The position numbers and the translations under genes were made by a program. From Actinoplanes derwentensis (GTDB lineage Bacteria > Actinomycetota > Actinomycetes > Mycobacteriales > Micromonosporaceae): 64,000 bases of DNA. This document shows positions 21,192-30,811 of the stretch, piece by piece (within the stretch, counting starts at the first letter, position 1; every line of letters starts with the position of its first letter). The stretch is taken from the NCBI RefSeq assembly GCF_900104725.1, contig NZ_LT629758.1, positions 9,014,001 to 9,078,000 of the forward strand. Reading direction: 5' to 3'. Below the pieces are notes generated by a model. It saw only the letters and a program-made list of their open reading frames with translations, was not told the origin of the DNA and made no database searches.

Positions 21192-23129
21192 ATGCCCCTC
21201 ACCAGCACCGCCACCGGACGTGGCACCGAGTCCACCCGTACCACCACCACCCGATCGCCGGCTCCGGCCCGCCCCGCCCGTCCCACCGACCAGGACGCCA
21301 CCCGTCGGCAGGCCCGGTCGGTGGCGAAACAGCAGCAGGCCGCCGAGCGGATCGCGTCGGCGACCGCTCAGATCTCGGCGCAGAACGCCCAGGCCGCCGA
21401 GGCGTCCCGGCAGCTCTCCGAGTCGATGCAGCAGATCGCCGCGGGTGCCGAGGAGTCCTCCGGCGCCACTCAGCAGAGCCTGGCCGCGATGAACCAGATC
21501 GAGGAGAAGGCGGTCCGGCAGGAGCAGACCACGCGGCAGGTCGCTGATCTCAGCCAGGTCCTGCAGGGTCTGATAAACGACGCCCGGAACGGGATCAACA
21601 ACCTGCTGGCGAACGTCGACAGCGCCTCCAACCGGCAGTCCGCCTCGGTGGCGACCATCACCGAGCTGGAGAAACAGGCCGACGAGATCGGCGAGATCGT
21701 CAAGACGGTCGCGCACATCGCCGATCAGACCAACCTGCTGGCCCTGAACGCCGCGATCGAGGCGGCCCGGGCCCGGCAGCACGGCAAGGGATTCGCGGTG
21801 GTCGCCGACGAGGTTCGGACCCTGGCCGAGACCAGCGAGCGCAGCGCCCGGCAGATCCGGGACCTGATCGACGAGGTACGCAGCAGCGTCACCGAGATCG
21901 CCGGGGCGGTGCAGACCTCCGCCGAGCGGGCCCGCGGCGAAGCGGACAAGGGCAAGACGATCAGTTCGCAGCTGGAGCAGATCCGGGCCGACATGGGCTC
22001 GATCACGGCCGGCGCCACCGAGATGGCCGCCACCGCCGAGCAGTCGAAACGGTCCGCGGCCAGCGCCAAACAGCGGTCCGAGGAGATCGCGGCGGCGGCC
22101 GAGCAGCAGTCGGCCGCCTGTGAGGAGTCGCTGCAGACGGTGGCGCAGCAGACCCAGGCGCTGCGGCAGAGCGAGCAGGCCGCCGAGATGCTGGCCGAGG
22201 TGTCCGAGACGCTGCGCAGCAGCACCGACATCGCCAAGAGCGCGGAGGATGTCGCCTCCGCCGCCGAGGAACTGTCGGCGGCGGTCGAGGAGATCAACCG
22301 GGCCGCCACCCAGATCAACGTGGCGATCAGCGAGATCAACGCGGGGGCGCGGACCGCGGCGCAGAAGGGTGAGCAGACCTCCGTGCTGGTCGGCGAGATC
22401 GAGCAGGGCGCGCAGCTCTCGGTGAACCGGGGCGCCTCCGCGGTGGAGCGGTCCGACGTGATCCTGGGTCTGCTGGTCAGCAACAAGGAGGCCGTCGAAT
22501 CGATGATCGAGGCGATCGGCCAGGCCGCCCGCGAGGGGGGCGAGAACGTCCGCAAGGTGACCGAGCTGGAACAGATCTCCCGCCGGATCGACAAGATCGT
22601 GGACGCCATCGCGAACGTCTCGATCCAGACCAACATGCTCGCGGTGAACGGCTCCGTCGAGTCGGCCCGGGCCGGTGAGTTCGGCAAGGGCTTCGCCGTG
22701 GTCTCCACCGACATCCGCAACCTGGCCCGGGACTCGGCGGACAACGCCGACCGGATCAAGGACCTGGTCAAGTCGGTGCAGGACCGGATCATCGAGGTCC
22801 GCGCCGACCTGGAGGAGACCAGCCGGCTGTCGCTGGCCGAGGCCGAGTCGGCCAAGACGACCACCGCCCGCCTGGAGGAGATCGAACGCGAGATGCAGCA
22901 GGTCCGCGGCGGCAACGAGGAGGTCCGCGAGTCGGCGATCGGGATCGCGCACACGCTCGGCGAGGTCAAGGTCGGCCTGGAGCAGATCGCGTCCGCCGCC
23001 GGCCAGGCCGAGCAACTGGCCGGCCAGGCCGCCACCGCCGCCCGGGAACAGGCTCAGGGTGCCGAGGATCTCGCGGCCGCGGTCGAGGAGATCGCCGCCC
23101 TCGCCGACGAGCTCCAGAACGCCGCCTGA
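21192..23129 (+). CDS. Soluble chemoreceptor with two signalling tips (645 aa)
   Basis: This is a methyl-accepting chemotaxis protein with no membrane segment, so it works in the cytoplasm. After a Thr/Pro/Ala-rich start of about 45 residues it is almost all coiled coil. Two kinase-control hairpin tips are present: one near residue 176 ([19 protein letters not shown]...[12 protein letters not shown]) and a diverged one near 476 ([19 protein letters not shown]...[15 protein letters not shown]). No ligand-binding domain is seen. The ATG at 21192 follows GGGAGA. It opens an operon of che genes and probably acts with the triple-CheW protein 23 nt downstream. Confidence 0.88.
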   Translation: MPLTSTATGRGTESTRTTTTRSPAPARPARPTDQDATRRQARSVAKQQQAAERIASATAQISAQNAQAAEASRQLSESMQQIAAGAEESSGATQQSLAAMNQIEEKAVRQEQTTRQVADLSQVLQGLINDARNGINNLLANVDSASNRQSASVATITELEKQADEIGEIVKTVAHIADQTNLLALNAAIEAARARQHGKGFAVVADEVRTLAETSERSARQIRDLIDEVRSSVTEIAGAVQTSAERARGEADKGKTISSQLEQIRADMGSITAGATEMAATAEQSKRSAASAKQRSEEIAAAAEQQSAACEESLQTVAQQTQALRQSEQAAEMLAEVSETLRSSTDIAKSAEDVASAAEELSAAVEEINRAATQINVAISEINAGARTAAQKGEQTSVLVGEIEQGAQLSVNRGASAVERSDVILGLLVSNKEAVESMIEAIGQAAREGGENVRKVTELEQISRRIDKIVDAIANVSIQTNMLAVNGSVESARAGEFGKGFAVVSTDIRNLARDSADNADRIKDLVKSVQDRIIEVRADLEETSRLSLAEAESAKTTTARLEEIEREMQQVRGGNEEVRESAIGIAHTLGEVKVGLEQIASAAGQAEQLAGQAATAAREQAQGAEDLAAAVEEIAALADELQNAA

Positions 23130-23152
23130 CACCTCGGAAGGGGAACCACCTG

Positions 23153-24724
23153 ATGGACACCACCGAGGACTACGACGTCGATCCGGACGCCGAGGAGTTC
23201 GACGAGAACAGCGACTTCGTCACCTTCGACATGGCGGGGGAACGGTACGCCTTCCCGATGCGCCGGGTGCAGGAGATCATCCGGATGCCCACCGTGGTGA
23301 AGGTGCCACTCGGCCCGCCGTCGCTGGAGGGCCTGGCCAACCTGCGCGGCCGGGTGTTGCCGGTGGTCAGCCTGCGGCGCTGCTGCGCGATGGAGCCGAC
23401 CGGGCACGACGAGACCACCCGGGTGATCGTGGTGGACGGCGGTGTGCCGCTCGGCTTCGTGGTGGACCGGGTGTCCAGCGTGATCAGCATCGACCCGCAG
23501 CAGATGGAGGACGCCGACTCGGTGCAGGCCACGGTCAACTCCGACGTGCTGGTCGGGGTGATCAAATCCGGCGAGGGCGAGATGACCACGGTGCTGGACG
23601 TGGACCGGCTGATCGGCAGCCAGTTCGCCCGGCTCACCGACAAGCGCGGGGGCCGGGACATCCCGGCGACCCGCCTCGCCGACGAGTTCGATGCCGAGGC
23701 CGATCTGGACGACACCCTCGAACTGGTCAGTTTCGCGGTGGAGGGGCAGGAGTACGCCCTCCCGATCGACCAGGTCCAGGAGATCGTGCAGGCACCCGAG
23801 TCGGTCAGCCACGTGCCCAACGCGGACGGCCGGGTGCTCGGGGTGATCGACCTGCGCGGCCGGCTGCTGCCGGTGGTGAGCCTGCGCCAGGTGTTCGGGC
23901 TGCCGGTGACACCGCTGGAACCGCAGAACCGGATCGTGGTGGTCTCCATCGGCGGCGGCGTGGTCGGTGTGGTGATGGACACCGTGCGGGAGGTGCTGCG
24001 GGTCCCGCATCAGCTGGTCGCTCCGCTGCCGAGCGTGGTCGCCGGGGAGGGCCGTAAGAGCGAGGTGGAGTCGGTGTGCCGGCTCGAGGACGGCAAACGG
24101 CTGGTCTCGGTGCTGAGTGTGAACCGGATGTTCGACTCGCCGGAGGTACGCAACGAGATCGCCGACTATCGGCGGGAGGACGAACCGGACATGAGCGATG
24201 AACGGGGCGACGACGTGGACGACGACGGCCGCGGCGACGAGGAACTGTTCGTGGTGTTCCGGCTGGACGGCGAGGAGTACGCCGTCGACGTGGACACGGT
24301 GCAGGAGATCATCCGGGTGCCGGAGGCGCTGATCCGGGTGCCCAAGTCGTACGACTTCGTCGAAGGTCTGGTCAATCTGCGCGGGACCGTGCTGCCGGTG
24401 GTGGACCTGCGGACCCGGCTCGGGCTGGGACGGACCGAACGCGACGAGCGGCAGCGCATCGTCGTACTGATCATCGGCGGGGTCCGGACCGGATTCATCG
24501 TCGACTCGGTGGCCGAGGTGGCCCGGGTCGGCCGCAACGTGCTGGAACCGGCTCCGGAGCTGTCGGCCGAGCAGGCACGGGTGGTGTCCCGGGTGGCCAA
24601 CCTGCCGGAGCAGCAGCGGATGCTCCTGCTCGTCCAGGTGGACCAGTTGCTCGCGGCCGAGCAGGCGGACCAGGCCGCGGAGTTGTGCATGGACGCCGAC
24701 GACGACGCGCTCGTCGGCGTCTGA
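23153..24724 (+). CDS. Triple CheW-domain scaffold protein (523 aa)
   Basis: Three CheW-like SH3 domains are joined in one chain, about residues 18-155, 187-330 and 355-500. Each shows the family hallmarks: [15 protein letters not shown] / [15 protein letters not shown] / [15 protein letters not shown], then [12 protein letters not shown] / [12 protein letters not shown] / [12 protein letters not shown]. The linkers are acidic ([20 protein letters not shown]). CheW couples receptors to CheA; a three-headed version could bridge several receptor trimers and kinases in one array. It starts at the ATG at 23153 behind AAGGGGA. It sits between a two-tip receptor and cheB in the same operon. No separate single-domain CheW occurs in this window. 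Confidence 0.93.
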   Translation: MDTTEDYDVDPDAEEFDENSDFVTFDMAGERYAFPMRRVQEIIRMPTVVKVPLGPPSLEGLANLRGRVLPVVSLRRCCAMEPTGHDETTRVIVVDGGVPLGFVVDRVSSVISIDPQQMEDADSVQATVNSDVLVGVIKSGEGEMTTVLDVDRLIGSQFARLTDKRGGRDIPATRLADEFDAEADLDDTLELVSFAVEGQEYALPIDQVQEIVQAPESVSHVPNADGRVLGVIDLRGRLLPVVSLRQVFGLPVTPLEPQNRIVVVSIGGGVVGVVMDTVREVLRVPHQLVAPLPSVVAGEGRKSEVESVCRLEDGKRLVSVLSVNRMFDSPEVRNEIADYRREDEPDMSDERGDDVDDDGRGDEELFVVFRLDGEEYAVDVDTVQEIIRVPEALIRVPKSYDFVEGLVNLRGTVLPVVDLRTRLGLGRTERDERQRIVVLIIGGVRTGFIVDSVAEVARVGRNVLEPAPELSAEQARVVSRVANLPEQQRMLLLVQVDQLLAAEQADQAAELCMDADDDALVGV

Positions 24725-24753
24725 TCCGCACCGGCGTCTGATCGGAGTTCCCA

Positions 24754-25815
24754 TTGCCTACGTCCGTACTGGTGGTCGACGACTCGGCGCTGATGCGGCG
24801 AGCGCTCAAGGGCATCTTCACCGAGGCGGGTGATTTCGAGGTCTTCACCGCCCGCAACGGGGTCGACGCCCTGGAACAGATGGGCCGGCTGCGCCCTGAC
24901 GTGGTGACCCTGGACGTCAACATGCCGGAGATGGACGGTCTCACCTGTCTGGCGAAGATCATGGAGGAACAGCCCACCCCGGTGGTGATGGTGTCCTCGC
25001 TGACCGAGCACAACGCACTCGTCACCCTGGAGGCGCTGGAGCTGGGCGCGGTGGACTACGTGCCGAAGCCGGGCGGGACGGTGTCGCTCAACATCGACGA
25101 CGTCGCGGCCGAACTGGTCAGCAAGGTGCGCAGTGCCTCGGTGGCCCGGCTGAAACGGGCCGGCGGGCCGACCGGCCGAGCCCGGGCCCAGACCCGGCGG
25201 GTGGCGGACGCGCCGCCCCGGCGGGAGATCAGTGCCGCCGGCCTGGTGGACCTGGTGCTGATCGGTTCCTCCACCGGCGGCCCGGCGCTGCTGTCCGAAC
25301 TGCTCCCGGCTCTTCCGGGCACGCTCGGCGCGCCGGTCGTGGTGGCCCAGCACATCCCGGCGTCGTTCACCGCGGCGCTGGCCCGCCGCCTCGACGAGAT
25401 CTGCTCGTTACGGGTGCACGAAGTGGACCGGGTCATGCCGATCCAGCGGGGCAACATCTACATCGGCCGCGGCAGCGCCGACGTCGTGGTGGCGCGGCGC
25501 ACCGACGGCCTGATCGTCAAGAGCGTCCCGTCCACCCCCGAGTACCGCTGGCACCCGAGCGTGGACCGGCTGGTCGCCTCGGCCCGGCGGTACCTCGACC
25601 CGCAACGGCTGGTGTGCGCCCTGCTCACCGGCATGGGCGACGACGGGGCCACCGAGATGGCCGCGGTCAAGGACGGCGGTGGCCGGACCATCGCCGAGGC
25701 GGAGGAGACGGCTGTGGTGTGGGGCATGCCCGGTGAACTGGTACGCCTGCGCGGGGCCACGGCCGTGCTGCCGGCGCACGAGATCGCCGGTCGGCTGACC
25801 GACTGGGTCCGCTGA
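24754..25815 (+). CDS. cheB: Chemotaxis response regulator / methylesterase CheB (353 aa)
   Basis: CheB removes methyl groups (and deamidates glutamines) on receptors once phosphorylated. The REC domain has D9-D10 and phospho-acceptor D54 (TLDVNMPEMDG). After a basic linker (about residues 120-160) the methylesterase domain carries the catalytic Ser at about 173 (GSSTGG), His near 200 (AQHIPASF) and Asp near 297 (GMGDDGA). The start is a TTG at 24754 with GGAG 6 nt before it. It follows the triple-CheW gene closely and precedes the HEAT-repeat protein. Confidence 0.95.
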   Translation: MPTSVLVVDDSALMRRALKGIFTEAGDFEVFTARNGVDALEQMGRLRPDVVTLDVNMPEMDGLTCLAKIMEEQPTPVVMVSSLTEHNALVTLEALELGAVDYVPKPGGTVSLNIDDVAAELVSKVRSASVARLKRAGGPTGRARAQTRRVADAPPRREISAAGLVDLVLIGSSTGGPALLSELLPALPGTLGAPVVVAQHIPASFTAALARRLDEICSLRVHEVDRVMPIQRGNIYIGRGSADVVVARRTDGLIVKSVPSTPEYRWHPSVDRLVASARRYLDPQRLVCALLTGMGDDGATEMAAVKDGGGRTIAEAEETAVVWGMPGELVRLRGATAVLPAHEIAGRLTDWVR

Positions 25816-25842
25816 GCGTCGCGAGGGAAGAGGTCGATCACG

Positions 25843-26466
25843 ATGGGACTCGTTCGCAAACAGGCGCCGCAGCAGCCCGAGGAGGCGACGCCGGAACGGC
25901 CACCGGCCGAAGTGCTGCTGCGCCGGTTGGTCGATCCGGACGCGGATCTCCGGCGGGAGGCGGCGCTGGGCCTGGAGGGTGTCGCCGAGGCGGTTCCGGC
26001 CCTGCTTGCCCGAGTGGGCGCGGAGGACGATCCGCGGGTGCTGGAGTCGATCCTCACCACGCTCGCGGCGCACGACACCGACGAGGTCGCGGGCAGTTTG
26101 GCGGTCCATCTCGCGAGCGACGAGGCGGCCCTGCGCACCGCCGTCGCCGCGGCCCTGGCCACCATGCCCCGATCGGTCCCGGACCTGCTGCCGGCCCTGC
26201 TCGCGGCCCCGGACCACGACATCCGGGTGATGACCGCGATGGTCCTGGCCGACCTCCAGCATCCGGAGGCGCACGCCTGGCTGCTGCGGATGATCCAGGA
26301 CGATCCGCATCCGAACGTGGTGACCGGGGCCGTCGACGCGTTGCTGCCGTCGGCCACCGCGGACGACATCCCGCTGCTGGAACACGCGGTGGAGCGGTTC
26401 CCGGACGACCCGTTTCTGCGGTTCACCGTACAAGCGGCCCTACCCGGTCTGTCCGGGACGGCGTGA
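25843..26466 (+). CDS. HEAT-repeat protein within the chemotaxis operon (207 aa)
   Basis: The protein is a helical repeat of roughly five HEAT/PBS-like units of about 30 residues: LLRRLVDPDADLRREAALGL, VLESILTTLAAHDTDEVA, ALRTAVAAALATMP, DHDIRVMTAMVLADLQHPEA and NVVTGAVDALLPSATADD. There is no catalytic motif, signal peptide or membrane segment. It lies between cheB and cheR, with its stop overlapping the cheR ATG, which suggests co-translation. HEAT proteins act as scaffolds, so a role in bringing CheB and CheR to receptors is a reasonable guess but unproved. I know of no standard che component of this type. Confidence 0.75.
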   Translation: MGLVRKQAPQQPEEATPERPPAEVLLRRLVDPDADLRREAALGLEGVAEAVPALLARVGAEDDPRVLESILTTLAAHDTDEVAGSLAVHLASDEAALRTAVAAALATMPRSVPDLLPALLAAPDHDIRVMTAMVLADLQHPEAHAWLLRMIQDDPHPNVVTGAVDALLPSATADDIPLLEHAVERFPDDPFLRFTVQAALPGLSGTA

Positions 26467-27335
26467 TGACGGCCACAGCGGCCGGAGCGGGACTCACCGA
26501 CGCCGATTTCGCCCGGTTCTGCGAATACTTCTACAAACGCACCGGCATCCATTTCACGCCCGCGAAGCGGTACTTCGTCGACAAGCGGATCGACACCTGC
26601 ATCCGCAACTCGCGGTTCGACACGTTCGCCAGCTGGTTCTCCGCCCTCCGCACCTCCGACCGGGGCGAGATGGCGCAGGATCTGATCAACCAGCTGACCG
26701 TCAACGAGACCTACTTCCTGCGCGAGGACTACCAGTTCGACGCGATGCTCCGGACGGTGCTGCCGAACGTCATCACCGACCATGGCGGTCCGAACGGGAT
26801 CACCGGGCCGGTGAAGATCCTTTCGCTGCCCTGTTCGACCGGTGAGGAGCCGTACTCGATCGCCTTGCGCCTGCTGGAGGAGTGGGACCTGATCGACCGT
26901 GTGGACGTGGAGATCCACGGCGCCGACATCGACAGTGAGGTGCTCGCCAAAGCGTCGCACGCCAGTTACGGCGAACGCTCGCTGCACCGGGTTCCGCAGA
27001 CCTGGCTGGCGAAGCACTTCGTCCCGGTGGGGGCCGGCCGCTACCAGGTCCACCAGGACATCCGCAGCGCGGTGACCCTGCACCGGGTGAACATCTGCGA
27101 CACCGCCGCGATGCGGTCGTTCCGGGACTTCGACGTGATCTTCTGCCGCAACGTGCTCATCTACTTCGACGAACTGTCCAGCCGCCGGGCGGCGGAGAAC
27201 CTGTATGGCGCCATGCGCCCCGGCGCCTATCTCTTCCTCGGTCACTCCGAGTCGATGAGCCGCATCTCCCCGATCTTCACCCCGGCCCGCCTGGCGGAGG
27301 GCATCGTCTACCAGCGACCGACCGGAGCCAAGTGA
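26466..27335 (+). CDS. cheR: Chemoreceptor methyltransferase CheR (289 aa)
   Basis: CheR methylates glutamates of chemoreceptors using S-adenosylmethionine. The N-terminal helical domain (FCEYFYKRTGIHF) is followed by the Rossmann domain with LSLPCSTGEEPYSIA (SAM loop), NETYFLRE, FDVIFCRNVLIYFD and LFLGHSES. The ATG at 26466 overlaps the stop of the HEAT gene by one base; a GTG one codon upstream is an alternative. No TPR or pentapeptide-tethering domain is present. The downstream cheY ATG again overlaps its stop, so the operon is tightly coupled. Confidence 0.95.
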   Translation: MTATAAGAGLTDADFARFCEYFYKRTGIHFTPAKRYFVDKRIDTCIRNSRFDTFASWFSALRTSDRGEMAQDLINQLTVNETYFLREDYQFDAMLRTVLPNVITDHGGPNGITGPVKILSLPCSTGEEPYSIALRLLEEWDLIDRVDVEIHGADIDSEVLAKASHASYGERSLHRVPQTWLAKHFVPVGAGRYQVHQDIRSAVTLHRVNICDTAAMRSFRDFDVIFCRNVLIYFDELSSRRAAENLYGAMRPGAYLFLGHSESMSRISPIFTPARLAEGIVYQRPTGAK

Positions 27336-27736
27336 TGACCTCGGACACCGCGACCAGAGCCCGGGTGCTCGTGGTCGACGACGCCGCCACGGTGCGGCTC
27401 TACCACTCCACCCTGCTCAACGGCGCTGGCTTCGAGGTGAGCGAGGCGGCCAACGGACTGGAGGCCGTCGAGGCGGCACTCGGCACCGAGTTCGACCTGT
27501 TCGTGGTCGACGTGAACATGCCGAAGATGAACGGCTACGCCTGCGTCGAGGCGCTGCGGTCGGACAGCGTCGGCAGCGACGCCCCGATCGTGATGATCAG
27601 CACCGAGGACCGGCCCGGCGACGCCGACCGGGCCTACCAGGCCGGGGCGAACCTCTACCTGGTCAAGCCGGTCGCCGGGGACCGGCTGACCCGGGTCGCG
27701 ACCATGCTGACGGCGGGGAAGGGCGGTGCCGCATGA
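27335..27736 (+). CDS. cheY: CheY-like response regulator (133 aa)
   Basis: This is a stand-alone receiver domain. The acidic pair D15-D16 (LVVDDAATV) and phospho-acceptor D59 (VVDVNMPKMNG) are seen, then the Thr/Ser position (IVMISTED) and the Lys in LVKPVAG. There is no output domain, as expected for CheY or a phosphate sink. It starts at an ATG overlapping the cheR stop; GTG one codon earlier is possible. A second CheY-like protein is encoded at 30408, so one may be the motor-binding regulator and the other a sink (inferred). Confidence 0.92.
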   Translation: MTSDTATRARVLVVDDAATVRLYHSTLLNGAGFEVSEAANGLEAVEAALGTEFDLFVVDVNMPKMNGYACVEALRSDSVGSDAPIVMISTEDRPGDADRAYQAGANLYLVKPVAGDRLTRVATMLTAGKGGAA

Positions 27737-27813
27737 GCGAGTTCGCGAGGGAACCATTCGGCTCGGGTGGTAACTCACGGCGGCGCCGGACCGCAGCGGA
27801 GGTGATCGCGTGA
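27733..27813 (+). CDS. Possible 26-aa linker ORF between cheY and cheA
   Basis: The ATG overlaps the cheY stop (ATGA) and the TGA overlaps the cheA GTG (GTGA), so this reading frame bridges the two genes exactly. The peptide is basic in the middle (GNSRRRRTAAE). It may exist only to carry ribosomes from cheY to cheA, or may be chance. GGAGG at about 27799 also serves cheA directly. Confidence 0.35.
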   Translation: MSEFAREPFGSGGNSRRRRTAAEVIA

Positions 27814-30155
27814 ACCCGCTGCTCGCCCAGTTCCTCGCCGAGGCGAACGACCTGCTCGCCCAGGTGGACGAGGGCCTGCTCCAACTGGAGCGGGACCCCG
27901 GCGACCCGGACCTGGTCAACCAGGTGTTCCGGGCCGCGCACACGTTCAAGGGCTCGTCCGGGCTGTTCGACTTTCCCGAGCTGACCCGGCTCACGCACGC
28001 CGCCGAGGATCTGCTGGACGCGGTTCGCGGCGGCCGGCTCGCCCTCGACTCCCGCCTGACCGACGACCTGCTGGCCTCGTTCGACCTGATCCGTGGCTGG
28101 CTGGCGCACGTCACCACGCACGAGGTACTGCCGTCCAGCGCCGGCAACGACGCGGCCGGCCTGATCACCCGGTTGCGCGCCCCGCTGGGTGGCGAAACGG
28201 CCCCGGCCGACCAGCCGGCCGGCGGTCCGGAACCGGTGATCAGCGCCGCCCCGGACTGGCTGGCCTACCTCGACGCCGAGTGGCTGACCGAGACCGCGAA
28301 CTGGCTGGCCACCACGTCCTCGACCCTGCGGTTCATCTGGTACACCCCGGACAGCGACTGCTTCTTCCGGGCCGAGGACCCGCTGTACCTGGTCCGCCAG
28401 CTACCGGCCCTGGACCGGCTCAGTGTGGTGCAGCCCACCGCCTGGCCCGGCGTCGACGACTACGACGAGTACGCCTGCCTGCTCTCCTTCCTGGTGGTCA
28501 CCCGGGCCTCGCTCGGCGAGCTGACCTACCTCTTCCGCTACGTGCCGGACCAGATCCAGATCGTCGAGCTGGACGCCGACGCGATCACCAGGCATCTCAG
28601 CGGGGAGCCGCCGCTGCGGGCCGAGGAAGTGGTCACCGTCGCGGTCACCCCGGTCATCGACACCGAGCTGGCCGCCGATGCCCGCGGCGTGCTGCACGCC
28701 GCCCATCGCGCGCTGACCATGGACGGCGTGGTGACCGAGGGCACCCGGCTCCGGTCGTTCCGGCACGTGGTCGCCGCGGCGGCCCGGTCTCTTCGCGTGC
28801 CGGTGGACCTCGCCGAGGCCGGTCCGGAAGAGTTGCTGGCGGCGATCGTCCTGCTCGCCGGCGAGGCCGCGCCGGCGCCCGCTGCGGTCGTCCCGGCACA
28901 CCCGGTACCGGGCCAGGCCGAGGGCCGGGTGGAGGGCCGCGCCGATGACCCGGGCGGCCAGGTCGGCACCCGCGTCCTCAAGGTCGACCAAGAGAAGGTG
29001 GACCGGCTGATGGAGCTGGTCGGCGAGCTGAACGTGGCCAAGAACGGTCTCACCTTCCTGGCCGCGGCGGCCGAGGAGGAGTTCGGCAGCCGGTCGCTGA
29101 GCCGCCGGATCAAGGACCAGTACGCCGGCCTGCACCGGATCGCCGAGGAACTCCAGGCGGCCGTGATGGACGTTCGGATGCTCCCGCTGTCGGTGGCGTT
29201 CAGCCGGTTCCCCCGGCTGGTCCGTGACCTCAGCCGGCGGCTCGGCAAGAACATCGAGCTGGTCACCGAGGGCGGCGAGACGATGGCCGACAAGGACGTC
29301 ATCGAGGCGCTCGGCGACCCGTTGGTGCATCTGGTGCGCAACAGCCTGGACCACGGGATCGAGACGCCGGACGAACGCGCTCTCCGCGGCAAGCCGCCGG
29401 CCGCCCGGCTCACCCTCACCGCGGTGGCCGACGGCGACGCGGTCATCGTCGAGGTCGCCGACGACGGCCGGGGCGTCGATCCGGAACGGGTCAAGCACAA
29501 GGCGTACGAGAAGGGCCTGATCTCCGAGGAGGAACTGGAGACGATGAGCGACACCGACGCGGTCGATCTGGTCTTCCGTCCCGGGTTCTCCACCGTCGAC
29601 CAGGTCTCCGACCTCTCCGGCCGGGGGGTCGGCATGGACGCCGTCCGGGCCAGCGTGGAGAAGCTCGGCGGCGCCGTGACCATGCGTTCCAAGCTGGGCC
29701 AGGGCACCTCGACCCGGTTGCGTCTGCCGCTGTCGATGGCGGTCACCCAGGTGATGGTGGTCAGCGTTGCCGGTCAGCGGTTCGGTATCCCGGTGGACCT
29801 GGTCGTCGAGACGGTCCGGGTGCCGGCCGGCGGAATGGGCCGGGTCCTGCACCAGGACGTGGTGATGATGCGCGGCGAGGTGGTGCCGGTGATCGACCTG
29901 GCCCGCGCCCTGGACATGCCCTGGTCCCTGCCCGAGGACGCGGACCGTCCGATCCTCGTGGTCAGCGTCAACGGACAGCGGGTCGGCCTGCTTGTCGAGC
30001 AGTTCCACCGCGAGGTCGACGTGATCCTCAAGCCGATGGAGGGCCTGCTCGCGTACGCCGACGAGTTCTCCGGTACCGCGCTGCTCGGTGACGGGCTGGT
30101 CCTGCTGGTGCTGAACATGAAGGAGGTGCTCGGTCTTGCCGCTCGAGTTGCATGA
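27810..30155 (+). CDS. cheA: Chemotaxis histidine kinase CheA with atypical central domain (781 aa)
   Basis: CheA is the kinase of chemosensory arrays. The P1 HPt domain carries the phospho-His H44 ([14 protein letters not shown]). Residues about 135-290 hold an unusual domain ([24 protein letters not shown]) in place of a normal P2, followed by a linker. P3 dimerisation starts near 390 ([19 protein letters not shown]), the P4 ATPase has [10 protein letters not shown] near 507, DDGRG and GRGVGMDAV, and P5 (CheW-like) ends the protein. It starts at a GTG with a good GGAGG upstream. The central domain resembles that of CheA proteins in alternative chemosensory systems as I recall them, so the output may not be only flagellar. 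Confidence 0.93.
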   Translation: MNPLLAQFLAEANDLLAQVDEGLLQLERDPGDPDLVNQVFRAAHTFKGSSGLFDFPELTRLTHAAEDLLDAVRGGRLALDSRLTDDLLASFDLIRGWLAHVTTHEVLPSSAGNDAAGLITRLRAPLGGETAPADQPAGGPEPVISAAPDWLAYLDAEWLTETANWLATTSSTLRFIWYTPDSDCFFRAEDPLYLVRQLPALDRLSVVQPTAWPGVDDYDEYACLLSFLVVTRASLGELTYLFRYVPDQIQIVELDADAITRHLSGEPPLRAEEVVTVAVTPVIDTELAADARGVLHAAHRALTMDGVVTEGTRLRSFRHVVAAAARSLRVPVDLAEAGPEELLAAIVLLAGEAAPAPAAVVPAHPVPGQAEGRVEGRADDPGGQVGTRVLKVDQEKVDRLMELVGELNVAKNGLTFLAAAAEEEFGSRSLSRRIKDQYAGLHRIAEELQAAVMDVRMLPLSVAFSRFPRLVRDLSRRLGKNIELVTEGGETMADKDVIEALGDPLVHLVRNSLDHGIETPDERALRGKPPAARLTLTAVADGDAVIVEVADDGRGVDPERVKHKAYEKGLISEEELETMSDTDAVDLVFRPGFSTVDQVSDLSGRGVGMDAVRASVEKLGGAVTMRSKLGQGTSTRLRLPLSMAVTQVMVVSVAGQRFGIPVDLVVETVRVPAGGMGRVLHQDVVMMRGEVVPVIDLARALDMPWSLPEDADRPILVVSVNGQRVGLLVEQFHREVDVILKPMEGLLAYADEFSGTALLGDGLVLLVLNMKEVLGLAARVA

Positions 30156-30411
30156 GGAGACCGCGAACCTGGTCGGCGTGGTCACCGTCGACGAGGTCGA
30201 ACAACTGGTCGGCTGGTTGCGGACCGCCAAACGTCCGAGGGTGTCCCTGCGACGTTGCAACCATCTGCACACCGGCGCACTCCAGGCCCTGCTTCTTTTC
30301 CGTCCGAAGATTTCTTCAGCACCGAGTGACGCCTTCCTCGCGACACAGGTGCTGCCACTGCTCACCGGGGGCGGTGGCCCAGCCAACAAGCAGGGAAGCG
30401 AATCCTCATGA
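30136..30411 (+). CDS. Small STAS-like protein (91 aa)
   Basis: The TTG start at 30136 lies inside the end of cheA, 9 nt after a strong GGAGG (30122-30126), which supports it as real. The sequence [13 protein letters not shown] ... [21 protein letters not shown] resembles the beta-alpha core of STAS (anti-sigma antagonist-like) domains, where a Ser/Thr commonly sits in the position of HTGALQ. The Gly/Ser-rich tail is probably unstructured. It lies between cheA and a second cheY, with its stop overlapping the next ATG. A partner-binding adaptor role is possible. STAS is the best guess and the similarity is weak. Confidence 0.7.
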   Translation: MPLELHEETANLVGVVTVDEVEQLVGWLRTAKRPRVSLRRCNHLHTGALQALLLFRPKISSAPSDAFLATQVLPLLTGGGGPANKQGSESS

Positions 30412-30779
30412 CCACTGTGATGCTCGTCGACGACTCCGCCACCATGCTCATGAGCCTGAAGTCGATCCTCAGCAAGGCCGGTTACGCCGTGGAGACCGCA
30501 GTCCACGGCAAGGAAGCCCTCGACAAGTTGAGCAAGGGCGTCAAGCCCAACCTGATCATCAGCGACGTCAACATGCCGCAGATGGACGGGATCACCTTCG
30601 CCCGCGAGGCCCGCAAGGCCCCTGGTATGCGGTTCACGCCGATCCTGATGCTGACCACCGAGACCGAGCAGGCCAAGCGGGTCGAGGCGAAGGCGGCCGG
30701 CGCGACCGGATGGCTGGTCAAGCCGGTCGGACCGGACCAGCTCCTCGGTGTCATCAAGCAGGTTCTTCCCGGCGCCTGA
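30408..30779 (+). CDS. cheY: Second CheY-like response regulator (123 aa)
   Basis: This is a single receiver domain of classical CheY length. D8-D9 (LVDDSATM), phospho-acceptor D53 ([11 protein letters not shown]), the Thr in MLTTETEQ and the Lys in [10 protein letters not shown] are all present. It resembles flagellar CheY more closely than the copy at 27335 and is a good candidate for the motor-binding form, but this is inferred only from general appearance. The ATG overlaps the stop of the STAS-like gene. A soluble receptor gene follows after 32 nt. Confidence 0.93.
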   Translation: MTTVMLVDDSATMLMSLKSILSKAGYAVETAVHGKEALDKLSKGVKPNLIISDVNMPQMDGITFAREARKAPGMRFTPILMLTTETEQAKRVEAKAAGATGWLVKPVGPDQLLGVIKQVLPGA

Positions 30780-30811
30780 CCGGACCCGCAGAGGCGAAAC
30801 AGAGGTATCGC

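Noticed and set aside
30152..30811. Very long form of the second chemoreceptor starting inside cheA
   Set aside because: That frame passes through the STAS-like and cheY genes in another frame and is Arg/Pro-rich; the ATG at 30812 has a ribosome site and begins the family-like helix.
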